DNA of 49,593 nt from Desulfotomaculaceae bacterium (lineage in GTDB: Bacteria; Bacillota; Desulfotomaculia; Desulfotomaculales; Pelotomaculaceae), in NCBI GenBank assembly GCA_028709235.1, contig JAQVXL010000007.1, positions 1 through 49,593 of the forward strand. Direction: 5' to 3'. A program made the position numbers and the translations under genes. Shown here in pieces: positions 19,765-29,188 of the stretch. Under the pieces are notes generated by a model, which had not been told where the DNA came from, ran no database searches, and saw nothing but the letters and a program-made list of their open reading frames with translations. The number at the start of each line of letters is the position of its first letter. Within the stretch, counting starts at the first letter, position 1.

Positions 19765-21108
19765 CTATAACAATGACAGTTCGCGCTCAGAATCTCCTTT
19801 TTTTTGCCCCCTTGAATACTTTCTTTCCTCTTGCAGTATTTTTTCGGAGTAAACAAGTTTCAATATAACCCGCGCCAGTTTGTCCGGGTGATGCCGGACA
19901 ACATCCGTCTTGTGGATTAGGTCCTCACTAACTACTTTAATGCCGAGCTTCTTAATTTCGCTGACATCTGCCGTAACCGGTTCGGCCCCTTCCTGGCGGT
20001 AGCGGGCTCGCAGCTTGAATGGTACCTGGCCCGTATTCAGAACCGCGTAATCCAATAATTTACCGGTGTGGCTGATAATCGCCTGCAGGTGAGACGACGC
20101 TGTAAATCCACCGGTCTCACCTGGCTGGGTCATTACATTGCATACGCAAATTTTAGTGGCCGGTGTCCTGGCGAGGGCTTCCGGCATGCCCTTTACCAGA
20201 AGGTTGGGGATTATGCTGGTATAAAGGCTTCCCGGGCCCAGTACGACCGCATCCGCCTCCGCGATAGCCGCCAGCGCCCCGGCTAGCGGCAGGCAACGGG
20301 ATGGTTTCAGATAGATCCTTTTGATAGTGCCATTACTGAGAGGTATTTGTGACTCGCCCTTCACCACCCGGCCGTCTGTCAGCTCGGCATATAGAGTAAC
20401 GTCGGAAAGTGTCGCTGGCAGCACCTGGCCGCGAATAGCCAGGACCTTGCTTAAACCTCGCACGGCCAGGTCAAACCTGCCGGTCATATCGGTCAGAGCA
20501 GCTAACAGCAGGTTGCCCATACTGTGTCCCGCCAGTACGCCACTTGAAAAACGGTACTGCAGCAAATCTTCCATAAGTGGTTCTTTATCGGCAAGGGCAA
20601 CCAGGCAGTTCCTGATGTCTCCCGGCGGCAGTATGCCTAACTCTCCTCTGAGGCGACCGGAACTGCCTCCGTCATCTGCCACGGTAACAATAGCGGTCAG
20701 ATTGCTGGTGTATTTTTTTAAGCCGCGCAACAGCACCGACAGTCCTGTGCCGCCACCAATAACCACAATTTTCGGCCCGCGCCTGAGACTCCGTCTGGCG
20801 TAAATTATATCCGCCATCCGGCCTTCTTCACCGGGCGCCAGCGCGCCCGCTACAGAGTGAAAAGCTCTCAGAATGCCAAATACCATTATACCCAGGCCGG
20901 ATATTACAATAATAATACCGGCCAGCTTGCTATACTCATCACCTAAAAGAACGCTTTCCAGTTGATGAAAAGAATGGGCAAAGTCTCCCAGCAACCTGCC
21001 CTTCATCAAAAGATCCACCCCGAGCGTGGCCAATAGCAAACCGGCCAGAGCAAGAAACAACCACCGTTTAACTTTCATCCCAGGGTATAGCCATTTGAGC
21101 ATGACCAT
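19765..21108 (-). CDS. yvcK: YvcK/CofD-like gluconeogenesis and cell-envelope factor
   Basis: YvcK binds UDP-sugars and is needed for cell shape on gluconeogenic carbon in Bacillus. The 447-residue protein has an N-terminal extension with two membrane spans (about 15-30 and 63-82). The CofD-like domain follows: 'KIVVIGGGTGLSVLLRGLKK', 'IVTVADDGGSSGRLR', 'LPPGDIRNCLVALAD', 'AVVLGPGSLYTSIIPNL' and 'VCNVMTQPGETGGF'. The membrane-anchored form is longer than the roughly 320-residue soluble Bacillus protein. It lies 58 bp behind rapZ and ends before a strong terminator. Confidence 0.93.
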   Translation of the reverse strand: MVMLKWLYPGMKVKRWLFLALAGLLLATLGVDLLMKGRLLGDFAHSFHQLESVLLGDEYSKLAGIIIVISGLGIMVFGILRAFHSVAGALAPGEEGRMADIIYARRSLRRGPKIVVIGGGTGLSVLLRGLKKYTSNLTAIVTVADDGGSSGRLRGELGILPPGDIRNCLVALADKEPLMEDLLQYRFSSGVLAGHSMGNLLLAALTDMTGRFDLAVRGLSKVLAIRGQVLPATLSDVTLYAELTDGRVVKGESQIPLSNGTIKRIYLKPSRCLPLAGALAAIAEADAVVLGPGSLYTSIIPNLLVKGMPEALARTPATKICVCNVMTQPGETGGFTASSHLQAIISHTGKLLDYAVLNTGQVPFKLRARYRQEGAEPVTADVSEIKKLGIKVVSEDLIHKTDVVRHHPDKLARVILKLVYSEKILQEERKYSRGQKKGDSERELSLL

Positions 21109-21166
21109 TTTTCAGCCCCTAAATCAATTTATTAACAACCAGTAAACTAAATAAGGTACTGTATCC

Positions 21167-22033
21167 CTACAGCCTGTTTATATCCCTGTGCCGAACTGTT
21201 ACCCGGTATTTTTTATCGCCAAGGATCTCGCTCAGCCTGTTAGCCAGAGCTACTGACCTGTGCTTACCTCCCGTGCAGCCGATGGCGATCATTAAAGTTG
21301 TCTTACCTTCATTAATGTATTCAGGAATCAGGAAACCCACAAAGTCAATAAACTTGTTCATAAACCTTTCCGTCACCGGAGATCTGAAGACATAGTCCCG
21401 GACGGGCTGATCGTTGCCTGTAAAACTGCTCAGTTCAGGCTGGTAGTGCGGATTGGGCAGAAAACGCACGTCAATAACCAGGTCAGAATCCAGCGGTATA
21501 CCATATTTAAAACCAAAGGACACGGCAGTTATATGCAGACCGGTATGCCCCGTTTGATCGGAAAAAATTGCGGCTATTTCATCTTTCAACTGTTTAGGTA
21601 CCAGGCCTGATGTATCGATAATTTTGTTGGCGCGACCCCTTAGTTCTTGTAAAAGGCTACGCTCCTGGCGGATAACCTCCAGGACCTCTCCGTAAGCGCT
21701 CAGGGGGTGGCGGCGCCTGGATTCTTTGAAGCGGCGCACCAGAGTTTCATCGGAGGCTTCCAGGAAGAGGATCTCGTAGCGGATGCCCCGGCTGTTTAAT
21801 TCATTCAGGACTTCAAACAGGGTATTAAAAAATTCTCCTCCCCTGATATCAACACCCAATGCTATTTTATTAATTTTATTGGCGGCCTGTGCACACAGAT
21901 CGGCGAATTTAAGAATTAGGGCGGGAGGCAGGTTGTCAATGCAATAGTAGCCCAGATCCTCCAAACTGTGGAGGGCTTGAGTCTTACCCGATCCGGAAAG
22001 ACCAGTAACAATTACAAGTTTTGGCGCGGTCAT
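21167..22033 (-). CDS. rapZ: RapZ/YvcJ-type RNase adapter NTPase
   Basis: The 288-residue protein has the Walker A loop '[20 protein letters not shown]', '[12 protein letters not shown]', the Walker B-like '[12 protein letters not shown]', and the C-terminal domain with '[10 protein letters not shown]' and '[18 protein letters not shown]'. In enterobacteria RapZ targets a small RNA controlling glucosamine-6-phosphate synthase. In Bacillus the homologue YvcJ affects competence. The ATG at 22033 with GGGAGG upstream is chosen over a longer in-frame start at 22060. It is the first gene of the rapZ-yvcK pair. Confidence 0.95.
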   Translation of the reverse strand: MTAPKLVIVTGLSGSGKTQALHSLEDLGYYCIDNLPPALILKFADLCAQAANKINKIALGVDIRGGEFFNTLFEVLNELNSRGIRYEILFLEASDETLVRRFKESRRRHPLSAYGEVLEVIRQERSLLQELRGRANKIIDTSGLVPKQLKDEIAAIFSDQTGHTGLHITAVSFGFKYGIPLDSDLVIDVRFLPNPHYQPELSSFTGNDQPVRDYVFRSPVTERFMNKFIDFVGFLIPEYINEGKTTLMIAIGCTGGKHRSVALANRLSEILGDKKYRVTVRHRDINRL

Positions 22034-22097
22034 TGCTAAACCTCCCAGATTGTTCTTCACTATCAGAATTCGGAAGTCATTCCTTAATCCCTTAGAA

Positions 22098-22126
22098 CGT
22101 GTCAGGAGAAGCGTCCCCTTGACACG
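22098..22126. repeat. REP-like element B
   Basis: This is a short palindrome bounded by CGTGTCA and TGACACG, lying between the PHP gene stop and rapZ. The right part (22107-22125, plus strand) is a close match to the 19-bp motif. Confidence 0.7.
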
Positions 22127-22127
22127 A

Positions 22128-22862
22128 TCAGCACACAGCGTTTATGACCATTTCCACCGGGAAGCGCAGCCTTTCCACCAGCGCCAGCCCGGAGTCAAGT
22201 TCCCCCACGCTTTCGGGATAATGGGCGTCACTGTTTATGGCCAGCCTGGCCCCCCAGCGAGCCGCGGAGCGCACAATTTCTTCTTTATTATAATCGTGGC
22301 CGGTGTTTACTTCAAGGGCGGTTCCTTTTTCGGCACAAGCCCGGGCAAGCTCACTCGTATCCACAGGCAGCATCAGATCAGGATGGCTGATAATATCGAC
22401 CGGGTAGCTGTGAATAGTTTCAATCATAGCCTTGGTGTTGGTGCTGCGCATTTTTTCTCGGGCGCTCCTATTGAGCCTGGCTGCCAGGTTTGGCAGTGTG
22501 TACAGCAGGGCGTCCCTCAGGTTATCAGGCATGTAGTAGGGGTGAAGGCCGGCGATTAATAGGTCGAGCTGGCCGATAATCTCCTTCGGCAGCTCAAGGC
22601 GGCCGTCGCTGCCGATTACCGCTGCCTCCGCTCCCACCAGCACTTTAATATCTGGCAGCACGGGAGCCAGGGCGGTCACCTCCTCCTTAATGTTTATAAA
22701 TGTTTCCGGCCCTGCCACACCGATGCCTATGCTTCTCGGTCCGTGATCGGTTAAAGCCACCTCTGCCAGCCCCCGGCCGGCTGCCGCCTCTATGTTTTGC
22801 GCCGGACTGCCCCGGCCATCGCTGTATTTAGTATGGGTGTGGTAGTCTGCAAAAAGCTTCAC
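22128..22862 (-). CDS. PHP-domain phosphoesterase (histidinol-phosphatase/YcdX-like)
   Basis: The protein of about 244 residues carries the metal-binding motifs of PHP phosphoesterases: '[13 protein letters not shown]', '[13 protein letters not shown]', 'IAGLHPYYM', '[10 protein letters not shown]' and '[10 protein letters not shown]'. Members hydrolyse phosphate monoesters or nucleotides, or serve as DNA-repair exonuclease modules. The YcdX-like length and the missing polymerase partner favour a small-molecule phosphatase. The GTG start at 22862 overlaps the PGI/PMI stop by four bases. An ATG at 22880 is an alternative. Confidence 0.85.
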   Translation of the reverse strand: MKLFADYHTHTKYSDGRGSPAQNIEAAAGRGLAEVALTDHGPRSIGIGVAGPETFINIKEEVTALAPVLPDIKVLVGAEAAVIGSDGRLELPKEIIGQLDLLIAGLHPYYMPDNLRDALLYTLPNLAARLNRSAREKMRSTNTKAMIETIHSYPVDIISHPDLMLPVDTSELARACAEKGTALEVNTGHDYNKEEIVRSAARWGARLAINSDAHYPESVGELDSGLALVERLRFPVEMVINAVC

Positions 22863-23932
22863 TCTTTTGCAAGCTCCCATTTGAGATAATCTATAATTTT
22901 GACGGGGCCGGGATCAATGCCGTATAGCGCCGCCAGGTATAAGCTGGCATAGTCACCTGTGTATATCAGGGAAAACAGCCTGGCCAGATCCCCGTCACCA
23001 GAGGACCAGACCTCAGTTACCCCGTCCAAGGCATCTTTTATTATGCCCTTGGTAATCTCAATGCGCTTTTGCACCCGGGGATGTTCTTGCTCATCCCGAA
23101 GAATGACCACGTGGATTTTTTTCAAAATCTCCGGAGGATATTCGAGACCGACTATTTCGTTGTGGTTTAACTCGGGAAATACATTCCAGTAAGCAGGCGC
23201 CTTGGCATTCTCATTAATCTGGCCTTTCCACCTTTGCGCCACCACTTCGGTAGTACCGGTCACCCCCCAGACCACGGGTATTTTTTTATAAAGCTTATGA
23301 GCGATCTGTTTGGACACGTTCTCCTCCTCGGGAGATTCCGGCCCGATCTTATTTTGCAGTTCCTTGATAAATCCGGCCATTGCGGTTATCTCACCGGTTA
23401 AATCCGGCAGCAGGCCCAGCCGCTGCAGGATGACCAGGGTGGGAATAAACAAATAACCGGTGGCAGCCCTGGGAGCGCAGCCGGCAGGTATTTTCACCAG
23501 GGGAACACCATCTCTCGCCGCCATTCCGGCCAATTTCCCGCCGGTAGTTATGGCAATGACAGAGGCGCCCCTGGCCCGCGCTTCCTCGTAAGCGCTCAGG
23601 GTTTCCTCGGTGTTGCCGGAATAACTTACCGCAAAAACCAGAGTGTCCGGGCCGACAAATTCGGGCAGGACGTAGTCCCTGTTTACCGTAACCGGCACTG
23701 AGATCTTACCGGCGGTGTAGACCCTGAGCAGGTCACCGCCGATAGCCGACCCGCCCAAACCGGTTACCACAATATTGGAAATTGCTTCGATCGCCGGCAG
23801 TTCAACGCAGTCGCAAATATCTCCAACAGCCACTGTGCACTGGGCCGGCAGCCCTTCCAGGGCGCCCATCATACCGGTTGAATCCAGCCGGCATAAACCC
23901 TCAAAATCATTCAGATCACATTGTTGCACCAA
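22859..23932 (-). CDS. Bifunctional phosphoglucose/phosphomannose isomerase
   Basis: The 357-residue protein belongs to the PGI/PMI family of archaea and clostridia. It has two SIS domains: the first shows 'VVTGLGGSAIGGDLLRVY' and 'VFAVSYSGNTEETLSAYEEA', the second 'KIPVVWGVTGTTEVVAQRWK' and 'ELNHNEIVGLEYP'. It interconverts fructose-6-phosphate with glucose-6-phosphate or mannose-6-phosphate. A bifunctional enzyme would link glycolysis to sugar-nucleotide synthesis for the two glycan loci. The TTG start lies 17 bp inside the debranching enzyme gene, with GGAGG upstream. Confidence 0.9.
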   Translation of the reverse strand: MVQQCDLNDFEGLCRLDSTGMMGALEGLPAQCTVAVGDICDCVELPAIEAISNIVVTGLGGSAIGGDLLRVYTAGKISVPVTVNRDYVLPEFVGPDTLVFAVSYSGNTEETLSAYEEARARGASVIAITTGGKLAGMAARDGVPLVKIPAGCAPRAATGYLFIPTLVILQRLGLLPDLTGEITAMAGFIKELQNKIGPESPEEENVSKQIAHKLYKKIPVVWGVTGTTEVVAQRWKGQINENAKAPAYWNVFPELNHNEIVGLEYPPEILKKIHVVILRDEQEHPRVQKRIEITKGIIKDALDGVTEVWSSGDGDLARLFSLIYTGDYASLYLAALYGIDPGPVKIIDYLKWELAKE

Positions 23933-25937
23933 CAGTGCAGCCTCCTTCCAATTCCTTAATTATTTTTAAAGCGGGCGGCGGAATTTCCAGGACGTCCTCG
24001 ATGTATGCCCGCAGTACCTCGGCCACGCCCCAGGCCTGGGCTATGGCGCCTCTCGGCACAGCCGGCTCGTCACCGTCAAATATTTCCGAGATATACCCGA
24101 CCCCGTGGTCGCGCAGTTGGTCCCGGAAAGGCGAAATAAACCGGCGGGCCTGCTCAAGGCTGGACGCGTTATAATGATTAGCCCGGCGGTAAGCGGTAAT
24201 AAAGGGTCCGATCAACCAGCTCCAGGCTGTCCCCTGGTGGTAAGCCCCGTCCCTTTTAATCCGGTCGCCTTTGTAGATCCCCTGATATGCGGGATCCCAT
24301 GGTGACAGGCTGCGAATGCCGTAGGTGACATAGAGTTCAGACCATACTTTCTCTACCACCCGCCTCATCTGCTCTGGGGTCAGTATACTGTAAGGCAGGC
24401 TCACCGCCAGCAGTTGGTTGGGTCTGACGCTATTGTCGGTTCCGTCCAAAGAAACCACGTCATTGAGGTATCCGCCGCTTTCATTCCAAAATTTGTGCTG
24501 ATAGCTTTTTTTAATTTTTTCCGGCAGATCTGTAAAAGCAGATTCTTTTTCCAATAGTTTGGAAATGGTGTTAAAAACCATGAGAGAATTATACCAGAGA
24601 GCGTTTATCTCAACGGCCTTGCCGTGCCGGGGCGTCACCACCCAATCGTTTACCTTGGCGTCCATCCAGGTCAGCTGGATATGCGGAGACCCGGCGTTTA
24701 ACAAGCCGTCCTCGTCCATGGCAATATTATATTCAGTACCTGTCATATACCAGTAGATAATGTCCTTAACTGCCGGGTAAAGGCATTCCCGGATAAAATC
24801 CAGGTCAGCGGTGTATACAAGGTATTTATAGACCGCGTTGACAAACCAGAGAGAAGCGTCCACCGTGTTAAACACCGGGCCGGCACCGTCAAAGAAAGCG
24901 TTGGGCATGAGCCCTTTGCGGCAGTGGCGCACAAAGTTTTGCAGGATTTCCTTCGCCTCCTGGAACCGCCTAGTCACCAGGGTCAGCCCGGGCAGCGCGA
25001 TCATGGTATCCCTGCCCCAGTCGGCAAACCAGGGATAGCCTGCTATAATAGTCTTTTTGCCTGTTGAAGGCCGCTGTACAATAAATGCGTCCGCCGCGCA
25101 GGCCAGGCAACGGATCAAACGATCTTTGCTGCCCGCCAGATCAACAATCCTGCTGATCCGCTCTCTTTCACTTTTCAACAGCTCTGCACCGCCACCACTG
25201 CCGGAATCGGCAGTGGTGGCGATTACAGAAAATGACTTGTTTTCTCCAGCGGAGAAGGATATCTCAAAATATCCCGGTATATAAAGATCCTCGTAAGGGT
25301 TTTCGCCCCTTTCTTCTTCAGCGGCATAAGCCATAGAGTTATACCATTTTCCGTCCTGAACGTAAATACCGGCATCACAGGATAACTTCAATGAAGGCAT
25401 CTCATCCCTGCCTTTTATTGCGACGGAGCCGCCGGTAACAGTCTGGGTGAAATCAATTTGTCCCTGGCAGGTGATAAAATGGTGCCCCCGGCAGTTGACC
25501 ATGGGGGTCAACCTCAGCACACCCGGCGAGGTTCCGTTCAGCACCCGGTATAATATTACGGTGGTGTTAGAGCCGTGCACCATGAAAACAGTTTTTTCCA
25601 GGAAGATGTCGCCGAAACTATATGTAAAAGTAGGGAACGGATCTATCCTGACCTGCTGGAGATGAATAAAACCAAGCTCCGCAAAACCGGAGGCGTGCTG
25701 ATTCGCGGCCAGGTTATAAGTGCAGGGACCACTCGAGAAGCGCTCGTCCAACTTGCTTAAGTGAACGACGCGCCAGCCCGGGGGATCGTGGGCCGCGATT
25801 AGCAAACCGTGGTATTTACGCGTGTTGGCATTAATAATAGTGCCGGAGGCATAACCCCCGATGCCGTTGGTGACCAACCACTCTTTTTGCGCCCCCTGCT
25901 CAAAGGTGCACCAGTCACTTTTACCGAAGAAATACAT
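23916..25937 (-). CDS. Glycogen-debranching enzyme (amylo-alpha-1,6-glucosidase family)
   Basis: The 673-residue protein has the bacterial GDE N-terminal domain (about 1-260: 'EWLVTNGIGGYASGTI', 'NTRKYHGLLIA') and a C-terminal (alpha/alpha)6 barrel (about 280-655). The barrel shows 'GYPWFADWGRDTMIALPGLT', 'FNTVDASLWFVNAVYKY', 'LTWMDAKVNDWVVTPRHGKA' and 'YHQGTAWSWLIGPFITAY'. It would remove alpha-1,6 branches from glycogen or related glucans. It sits directly upstream of the PGI/PMI gene and is translationally coupled to it, which points to storage-polysaccharide use. No glycogen synthase is in the window. Confidence 0.92.
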   Translation of the reverse strand: MYFFGKSDWCTFEQGAQKEWLVTNGIGGYASGTIINANTRKYHGLLIAAHDPPGWRVVHLSKLDERFSSGPCTYNLAANQHASGFAELGFIHLQQVRIDPFPTFTYSFGDIFLEKTVFMVHGSNTTVILYRVLNGTSPGVLRLTPMVNCRGHHFITCQGQIDFTQTVTGGSVAIKGRDEMPSLKLSCDAGIYVQDGKWYNSMAYAAEEERGENPYEDLYIPGYFEISFSAGENKSFSVIATTADSGSGGGAELLKSERERISRIVDLAGSKDRLIRCLACAADAFIVQRPSTGKKTIIAGYPWFADWGRDTMIALPGLTLVTRRFQEAKEILQNFVRHCRKGLMPNAFFDGAGPVFNTVDASLWFVNAVYKYLVYTADLDFIRECLYPAVKDIIYWYMTGTEYNIAMDEDGLLNAGSPHIQLTWMDAKVNDWVVTPRHGKAVEINALWYNSLMVFNTISKLLEKESAFTDLPEKIKKSYQHKFWNESGGYLNDVVSLDGTDNSVRPNQLLAVSLPYSILTPEQMRRVVEKVWSELYVTYGIRSLSPWDPAYQGIYKGDRIKRDGAYHQGTAWSWLIGPFITAYRRANHYNASSLEQARRFISPFRDQLRDHGVGYISEIFDGDEPAVPRGAIAQAWGVAEVLRAYIEDVLEIPPPALKIIKELEGGCTVGATM

Positions 25938-26017
25938 TTATGACCACCCCCTCCCACTAGAATGATCAGAGGCCTGTCAATTTATTCTGAAGCAGAGTCT
26001 TTATAAGATACTATATT

Positions 26018-26902
26018 CTAGACCAGGATAAACTTTTCCAACGCTTCCACTACGCCATCGCCGTATGAAGCGGTTGTCACGTAATCAGCGAATTTCTTAA
26101 TTTCCTCCCTGGCGTTGCCCACCACCACGCCCAGGCCGGCGTACTCCAGCATGTCCAGGTCATTATAACTGTCTCCCACCGCCATGATTTCTTCCCGCTT
26201 TATGTCGAAAAACGAGGCCAGGAAAGCCAGGGCTTGCCCTTTAGTGGCCTCAATGTGGGCAAACTCAAGAAAATACGGTTTTGATTTACTGACAGTAATC
26301 TTCCCTTCATAAAGGGGGTCCAACTCGTTTTTCAGCCGGTCAATTAGGGGCTCTTTCGCTATGGCTATAACTTTGGTGGGATCCCGGTCCAGGTATTCCA
26401 GCAGATCACCCACCACTTCAGCTTCCACGCCGGCTATGGCCGCGTAGCGGCGCCCCGCCTCGTCGTCGCGCTCCATCAGCAGGCGATCGTCCAGGTAGGC
26501 GTTGAGGTGATAACCGTACTGGTGGACCCTGGCGATAATTTCCCTGGCATATGCCAGGGGTAGTGGCCTGTCTACCAGCACCTCGCCCGAAAGGGAGTTT
26601 TTCACCAGTGCTCCCTGGTATGTGATCAACGGTATGCCGATGCCGAGTTCCCCCGCGATCCGCACCGCCGATTTATACATGCGGCCGGTGGATACTGTGA
26701 AATAAACTCCTGCCGCCCGCACAGCGGCGACAGCCTTTCTGACCCGGCCGGTAACCTGCAAATCCCTTGAAAGCAGCGTGTCGTCCAAATCCACCGCTAC
26801 CAGTTTGTATTCTCGCTTGTCAAGCGTGTCCAGGTGACGATTCTCTTGACACGCTTTCAAAGTATTATCAGGGTTTTCAGCCGGAAGTTTTTCGTGTTGC
26901 AT
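26018..26902 (-). CDS. HAD-superfamily (Cof-type) phosphatase with repeat-derived N-terminus
   Basis: The 294-residue protein is a Cof-type HAD phosphatase: motif I 'LVAVDLDDTLLSRDLQVTG', motif II 'YFTVSTGRMYKS', the C2 cap from about 110 to 215, and motif IV 'IMAVGDSYNDLDMLEYAG'. It probably dephosphorylates sugar phosphates or flavin-type substrates. Motif I starts at residue 38, about 30 residues later than usual. The extra N-terminus (residues 17-26) is encoded by a REP-like repeat (26824-26854). A strong GGAGG before the ATG supports this start. Another repeat copy lies just upstream. Confidence 0.88.
   Translation of the reverse strand: MQHEKLPAENPDNTLKACQENRHLDTLDKREYKLVAVDLDDTLLSRDLQVTGRVRKAVAAVRAAGVYFTVSTGRMYKSAVRIAGELGIGIPLITYQGALVKNSLSGEVLVDRPLPLAYAREIIARVHQYGYHLNAYLDDRLLMERDDEAGRRYAAIAGVEAEVVGDLLEYLDRDPTKVIAIAKEPLIDRLKNELDPLYEGKITVSKSKPYFLEFAHIEATKGQALAFLASFFDIKREEIMAVGDSYNDLDMLEYAGLGVVVGNAREEIKKFADYVTTASYGDGVVEALEKFILV
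26824..26854. repeat. REP-like element C inside the HAD phosphatase gene
   Basis: The element reads as an imperfect palindrome between GCGTGTCC and CTTGACACGC. Positions 26826-26844 are a minus-strand copy of the 19-bp motif. It lies in frame within codons 17-26 of the phosphatase. Confidence 0.65.
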
Positions 26903-26974
26903 TTCCGTCCTCCAATATATTAGCTGTATTGCACTTAATCAGTTACTCTAATTTTACTCTGATGGAACCATATC

Positions 26975-26993
26975 CTGTCAAGAGGACGGTTCT
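26975..26993 (-). repeat. REP-like element D (single copy of the 19-bp motif)
   Basis: The minus strand reads AGAACCGTCCTCTTGACAG. It lies about 70 bp upstream of the HAD phosphatase start, in its likely promoter region. Confidence 0.65.
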
Positions 26994-27068
26994 CAAATGG
27001 GGCAATCGGAAGATAAACCGGGCGAAGTTACCTTTTAAGGCTCTTAACATGTTGGGAATACTACACCT

Positions 27069-27092
27069 CACATATATATTATAATATATGTG
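27069..27092. promoter_or_regulatory. AT-rich inverted repeat
   Basis: The arms CACATATAT (27069-27077) and ATATATGTG (27084-27092) flank a six-base ATTATA centre. It lies between the activase operon stop and the HAD gene. It could be an operator or a cruciform; no regulator is apparent. Confidence 0.35.
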
Positions 27093-27146
27093 TTTACCGT
27101 ACAGACCAGGATGGCGGCCACAAACCTGCCCTGGCCGACCTGCCTG

Positions 27147-28115
27147 TTAAGCAGGCCGGGTTCTTGCTTTTTTTATGGCGCCATTTTCACATTTATTACC
27201 CCATGCATCAATAAGTTCATGGTCCTTGTAAATACAGATTATTTCACAGTTGTTGGGGCATTTGCCGCAATCAATACCTCCTGTAGTGAATTCAATATCA
27301 GCAATATCAAATGTGAATGGCTTTTCATTCCTTGATTTTTTAGCCAAAATTGCTACACCCAAAGCACCTATAAGATGACTGTTGGGGTCCACAATTACTG
27401 GATATCCCGTAGCCTCTTCGAAAGCTTTTACAACACCCTCATTTTTGCTTACCCCTCCTTGAAAAACAATTGGAGGTGCAATTATTTTACCCTTTCCTAC
27501 ATTGTTAAGATAATTAGAAACAACCGAATTACAAAGTCCGGCGATAATATCTTCTTTTTTGTGGCCCATCTGGGCCTTATGTACCAGATCAGATTCTGCA
27601 AATACTGTACATCTGGCTGCAATACGTGTTGGATTTTTAGATTGCAAGGCGATTTTTCCAAAATCTTTAACCCCAACCCGCAGCCTATGGGCCTGACTTG
27701 ATAAAAAGGCGCCTGTTCCAGCGGCACAAAGTGTATTCATGGCATAATCGACAACTATCCCATTGTTAATAAGGATGATTTTTGAATCTTGACCACCTAT
27801 TTCAAAAATGGTTCTCGCATCCGGATATAAGAAGGTTGTACCGATAGCGTGCGCTGTAATTTCATTTTTCACAACTGACGCATCAGTCATGACCCCGATG
27901 AGCTTCCGGGCACTTCCTGTTGTACCGACAGAAACTATCTCGTAATTTTTTTGATCAAATTGTTTCTTAAGCATAGATAAAAGAGATTTAACTGCCCCAA
28001 CAGGATCGCCATCAGTCATTATGTATTCTTTTGCTAATATATCGAATTTTTCATCAACAACCACAGCTTTTGTAGAAATAGAGCCAATATCTATGCCCAA
28101 ATATGATTTTTTCAA
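27147..28115 (-). CDS. BadF/BadG/HgdC-type ATP-dependent activase
   Basis: The 322-residue protein is an activator of the 2-hydroxyacyl-CoA dehydratase type. Such proteins use two ATP to push one electron at low potential into a partner iron-sulfur protein. It shows the ASKHA nucleotide-binding motifs 'LGIDIGSISTKAVVVDE' and 'TIFEIGGQDSKIILINNG'. The cluster-ligand segments are 'NTLCAAGTGAFL' (C130) and 'AARCTVFAESD' (C169), matching the two Cys that bridge the activase dimer. A Cys-rich tail (C283, C286, C290, C309) adds a possible second metal site. It is the last gene of the four-gene operon and overlaps its neighbour by four bases. Confidence 0.9.
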   Translation of the reverse strand: MKKSYLGIDIGSISTKAVVVDEKFDILAKEYIMTDGDPVGAVKSLLSMLKKQFDQKNYEIVSVGTTGSARKLIGVMTDASVVKNEITAHAIGTTFLYPDARTIFEIGGQDSKIILINNGIVVDYAMNTLCAAGTGAFLSSQAHRLRVGVKDFGKIALQSKNPTRIAARCTVFAESDLVHKAQMGHKKEDIIAGLCNSVVSNYLNNVGKGKIIAPPIVFQGGVSKNEGVVKAFEEATGYPVIVDPNSHLIGALGVAILAKKSRNEKPFTFDIADIEFTTGGIDCGKCPNNCEIICIYKDHELIDAWGNKCENGAIKKARTRPA

Positions 28116-29188
28116 TTTTTAGCCTCCTTTCTCATCATTATCATATCGTAAAATGCTTCGAGTCGAGTTTGAATGCCAATATCACTTGTTTGTGAATCAA
28201 AGCTGAAATACAAAACAGGTATTTTATAATCAGCACTGATATTCTGCAATACCGGCATAGTATCGATCTCAGGAGTACATCCTGAAGATTTTACATGGAT
28301 GATACCATCATAATTTTTTTTGGCAAACTCCAGAGCTTTATTTATAGTGGCCATACTTGTTGCCCCCATGTTATATTCGGCATAATTCTTTATGTGTTCT
28401 TTCATTTTATTTTTGGAATTATGAATGATCGAATTCGATACATTCATCCATCTATCTACCACGATACCCATTTGCGCAAGTTCTCTTTCAATATAGTGAT
28501 TACTGAAAGGCTCCATAATTGTATAGTATTCACCTATTATGCCAACCTTTAGTGGATTTTTAGGTTTTTCAACTTCTACTCCCTTGACACGTTTCATGTA
28601 TCTCTGATATGTGTTATTGAGTTCTTTTTTTGTTCTTACTGTTCTTAATTCATTTAGAAATTCATGATGAATTTCTTTTAGGGCTCCAGGATGCTTTTCG
28701 AAACCTGCATTTTTTCGGATATAATCTTCAAAAGTATCCATATATTCCACCATCTTCAGGGCCACAGGAAGAATTTTCGCAATTTTTTTTAGTGACATAT
28801 CCGGGTTAATTTCTTTAAATCCATTATATAATGTAATAAGCAAAGAAGATTTGGTTTTGACCAAGTTGACAAAACGGACATTATAGTCAAGATCCTTTAT
28901 TATTTGACCTTGCAGCTCGCCATAATAATCAAGTCGGCAACCACCTCCGGTTTGAACCAGAGTATTGGCGCCGGCTTCAATAGTTTCGATAAAATTTCCA
29001 AGGGTATATTTAAATGGAGCACAAACATAATCAGGGCTGTAACGACTGCCCAGTTCCAGGGTTCTTTTAGTTATTGTAGGTGGCATGATATATTCAACAT
29101 CCAGTCCTTCCGTAAATAATATTTCCAAAGGCACAAAGTAGCTCCCTAAATGGGGAAAGCTGACTTTATATTTTCCCACTATAATCAT
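28112..29188 (-). CDS. Three-cysteine activase-associated protein, dehydratase D-component like (COG3581 type)
   Basis: The 358-residue protein resembles the C-terminal part of large acyl-CoA dehydratase activase fusions, and more distantly HgdB-type dehydratase subunits. Three conserved cysteines are visible: 'DYVCAPFKYTLGN' (C56), 'TGGGCRLDYYGE' (C84) and 'KSSGCTPEIDTM' (C304), enough to hold one iron-sulfur cluster. A central linker (about 130-210) is helical. The C-terminus 'IQTRLEAFYDMI' repeats in the next protein upstream. It overlaps that gene by 23 bp and the activase by four. The reaction is unknown; reduction or dehydration of a CoA ester or a double-cubane type reductase are candidates. 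Confidence 0.75.
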   Translation of the reverse strand: MIIVGKYKVSFPHLGSYFVPLEILFTEGLDVEYIMPPTITKRTLELGSRYSPDYVCAPFKYTLGNFIETIEAGANTLVQTGGGCRLDYYGELQGQIIKDLDYNVRFVNLVKTKSSLLITLYNGFKEINPDMSLKKIAKILPVALKMVEYMDTFEDYIRKNAGFEKHPGALKEIHHEFLNELRTVRTKKELNNTYQRYMKRVKGVEVEKPKNPLKVGIIGEYYTIMEPFSNHYIERELAQMGIVVDRWMNVSNSIIHNSKNKMKEHIKNYAEYNMGATSMATINKALEFAKKNYDGIIHVKSSGCTPEIDTMPVLQNISADYKIPVLYFSFDSQTSDIGIQTRLEAFYDMIMMRKEAKN

